DNA of 13,486 nt from an uncultured Ancrocorticia sp. (GTDB lineage: Bacteria; Actinomycetota; Actinomycetes; Actinomycetales; Actinomycetaceae): NCBI GenBank assembly GCA_905373325.1, contig CAJPTB010000014.1, forward strand, positions 1 to 13,486. The letters are read 5' to 3'. The notes below the pieces were generated by a model. That model saw only the letters and a program-made list of their open reading frames with translations. It was not told the DNA's origin and searched no databases. Of this stretch, positions 12,451-13,486 are shown piece after piece. How positions within the stretch are numbered: the stretch's first letter is position 1; every line of letters begins with the position of its first letter. Position numbers and translations under genes: made by a program.

Positions 12451-13473
12451 TTGCCTCTTTCTCCCATGTTTCAACCTTCTCTCACAGCGCCCGTCACAGG
12501 GGGCTTTTCGGGCGAACGCAGCCACAGCCGCGCACACACTACGGTTTCCTTCGAAGTTATGCCGCCCAGGCGCCCCGAGAACACGCCGGCCTTCTGGACG
12601 ATGATCGACAGACTGCTGGCCGTTCAGCCGGATTTCGTCTCCGTCACATATGGCGCGGGAGGGAAGAACCGGTTCAGTGCGCGAGACATCGTCACGCGAC
12701 TGTCCCGCGACACCCCCATCAATCCGATTGCCCATCTGACCTGCGTCGGAACGTCCGTGCGCACCGTCGAGTCGGTGATAGAGGATTACCTTGACGCCGA
12801 CGTTCGAACCTTTCTCGCCCTGCGCGGAGACCCGCCCGCCGACGATCCCGATTGGAGGCCGCCCCTGGGCGGCGTCTCGTCGGCCACCGAGCTCGTCGCA
12901 CTCATCCGCAGCGTCGAGACGCGCCGCTGCGCGGCGAACGGATCGGCGGCGCTGCGCGCGGCAGTGAGCCCGTTGACGATCTCGGTCGCAGCCTTCCCCT
13001 CGGGCAATCCTGCGGCCGGAACGAATCCCGAACAGGAAGTCGAACGCCTTCTGCTCAAGCAGGCCGCTGGCGCCAGCTTCGCCATCACCCAATTGTTCTG
13101 GGACGCGCAGACCTACATCTCCTTCGTCGACAAGGCCCGGCAGGCCGGCGTCTACATACCCATCCTCGCGGGCCTCCTCGTCCCCTCGGACCTTCGGAGG
13201 CTTTCGCGCACATCCGATCTGACCGGAATAGCGCCTCCCGATTCGCTCGTCGAGCGTTTGAGGGCGGCCGACGGCGCCGAGGCCGCCGCCCTCTCCGGCG
13301 TCGCCGAAGCCGCGCGCATCGCCCGGGAGGTCCTCGAATCCGGCGCGCCCGGACTGCACCTGTACACGTACAACAAACCCGAACCCGCCCTGGCCTTGCT
13401 CGAGCAGATCGGGCTCGTCGAGCCTGCCGAAAGCGCCGATTCCTCTGCAAGCGTCAAACCCTCCGAAAGCTAG
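12451..13473 (+). CDS. metF: Methylenetetrahydrofolate reductase
   Basis: A cytosolic FAD-dependent TIM-barrel enzyme that reduces 5,10-methylene-tetrahydrofolate to 5-methyl-tetrahydrofolate, the methyl donor for methionine synthesis. Hallmarks (TTG as residue 1): VSFEVMPPR with Glu35 (E. coli Glu28), FVSVTYGAGG (62-71), HLTC (95-98), LALRGDPP with Asp127 (E. coli Asp120), ISVAAFPSGNP (177-187), AITQLFWD with Gln214 (E. coli Gln183), and LHLYTYNKPE near the end. About 15 extra residues (RRCAANGSAALRAAVSP, 158-174) sit before the FAD-region strand compared with E. coli, and the C-terminus has a short Ser-rich tail. The start is uncertain. TTG 12451 has AGGA 9 bases upstream and is used here; ATG 12466 has no ribosome site. 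No metE or metH gene is in the window. Confidence 0.95.
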   Translation: MPLSPMFQPSLTAPVTGGFSGERSHSRAHTTVSFEVMPPRRPENTPAFWTMIDRLLAVQPDFVSVTYGAGGKNRFSARDIVTRLSRDTPINPIAHLTCVGTSVRTVESVIEDYLDADVRTFLALRGDPPADDPDWRPPLGGVSSATELVALIRSVETRRCAANGSAALRAAVSPLTISVAAFPSGNPAAGTNPEQEVERLLLKQAAGASFAITQLFWDAQTYISFVDKARQAGVYIPILAGLLVPSDLRRLSRTSDLTGIAPPDSLVERLRAADGAEAAALSGVAEAARIAREVLESGAPGLHLYTYNKPEPALALLEQIGLVEPAESADSSASVKPSES

Positions 13474-13486
13474 GCCCGCCCCGCAA

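Noticed and set aside
12436..13359. A 307-codon minus-strand ORF
   Set aside because: It is antisense to metF, which is unmistakable on the plus strand.

Overview
The window reads as chromosome of a high-GC Gram-positive actinobacterium, most likely an Actinomycetaceae-type organism (Actinomyces, Schaalia, Actinotignum or relatives). The pointers are a PdtaS-type sensor kinase, a DUF2505 protein, a Mycobacterium-like dihydrofolate reductase, a surface protein with an LAxTG sorting signal, and an LLM oxidoreductase/FMN reductase pair of the CE1758/CE1759 type first named in Corynebacterium. The species call is inference. No rRNA, tRNA, transposase, integrase or phage gene was seen.

Layout. 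1-771 (-): the N-terminal half of a PdtaS-like histidine kinase, cut by the window edge. It diverges across only 37 bp from a forward operon, 809-2626: DUF2505 protein, thymidylate synthase (thyA) and dihydrofolate reductase (folA), closed by a terminator. 2700-4058 (-): a secreted, sortase-anchored protein with an AT-rich upstream region. 4362-6370 (-): FMN reductase and its partner flavin-dependent oxidoreductase. 6581-10296 (-): two overlapping genes for a heterodimeric ABC exporter. 10573-10755 (+): a 60-residue charged protein with its own ribosome site and terminator. 11089-12075 (+): a membrane-tethered glycosidase-like protein. 12076-12450: a repeat-bearing intergenic region with a possible 21-codon leader ORF. 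12451-13473 (+): methylenetetrahydrofolate reductase (metF).

How the genes fit together. ThyA converts methylene-tetrahydrofolate and dUMP to dihydrofolate and dTMP, FolA regenerates tetrahydrofolate, and MetF diverts methylene-tetrahydrofolate to methyl-tetrahydrofolate for methionine synthesis. Three folate enzymes are therefore present, although metF is a separate unit about 10 kb away. The ABC pair has one catalytically complete and one degenerate nucleotide-binding domain in complementary arrangement, which predicts one working ATPase site. The FMN reductase probably supplies reduced flavin to the LLM enzyme.

Most of the protein genes belong to known families. The less ordinary material is small or non-coding: the 60-residue gene, a hairpin pair that could be a small RNA (10876-10965), tandem TGTACCT heptamers, two exact 28-bp repeats at a 60-bp period, a possible leaderless leader peptide before metF, and the unassigned glycosidase-like protein. 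No convincing new multi-gene system was found.
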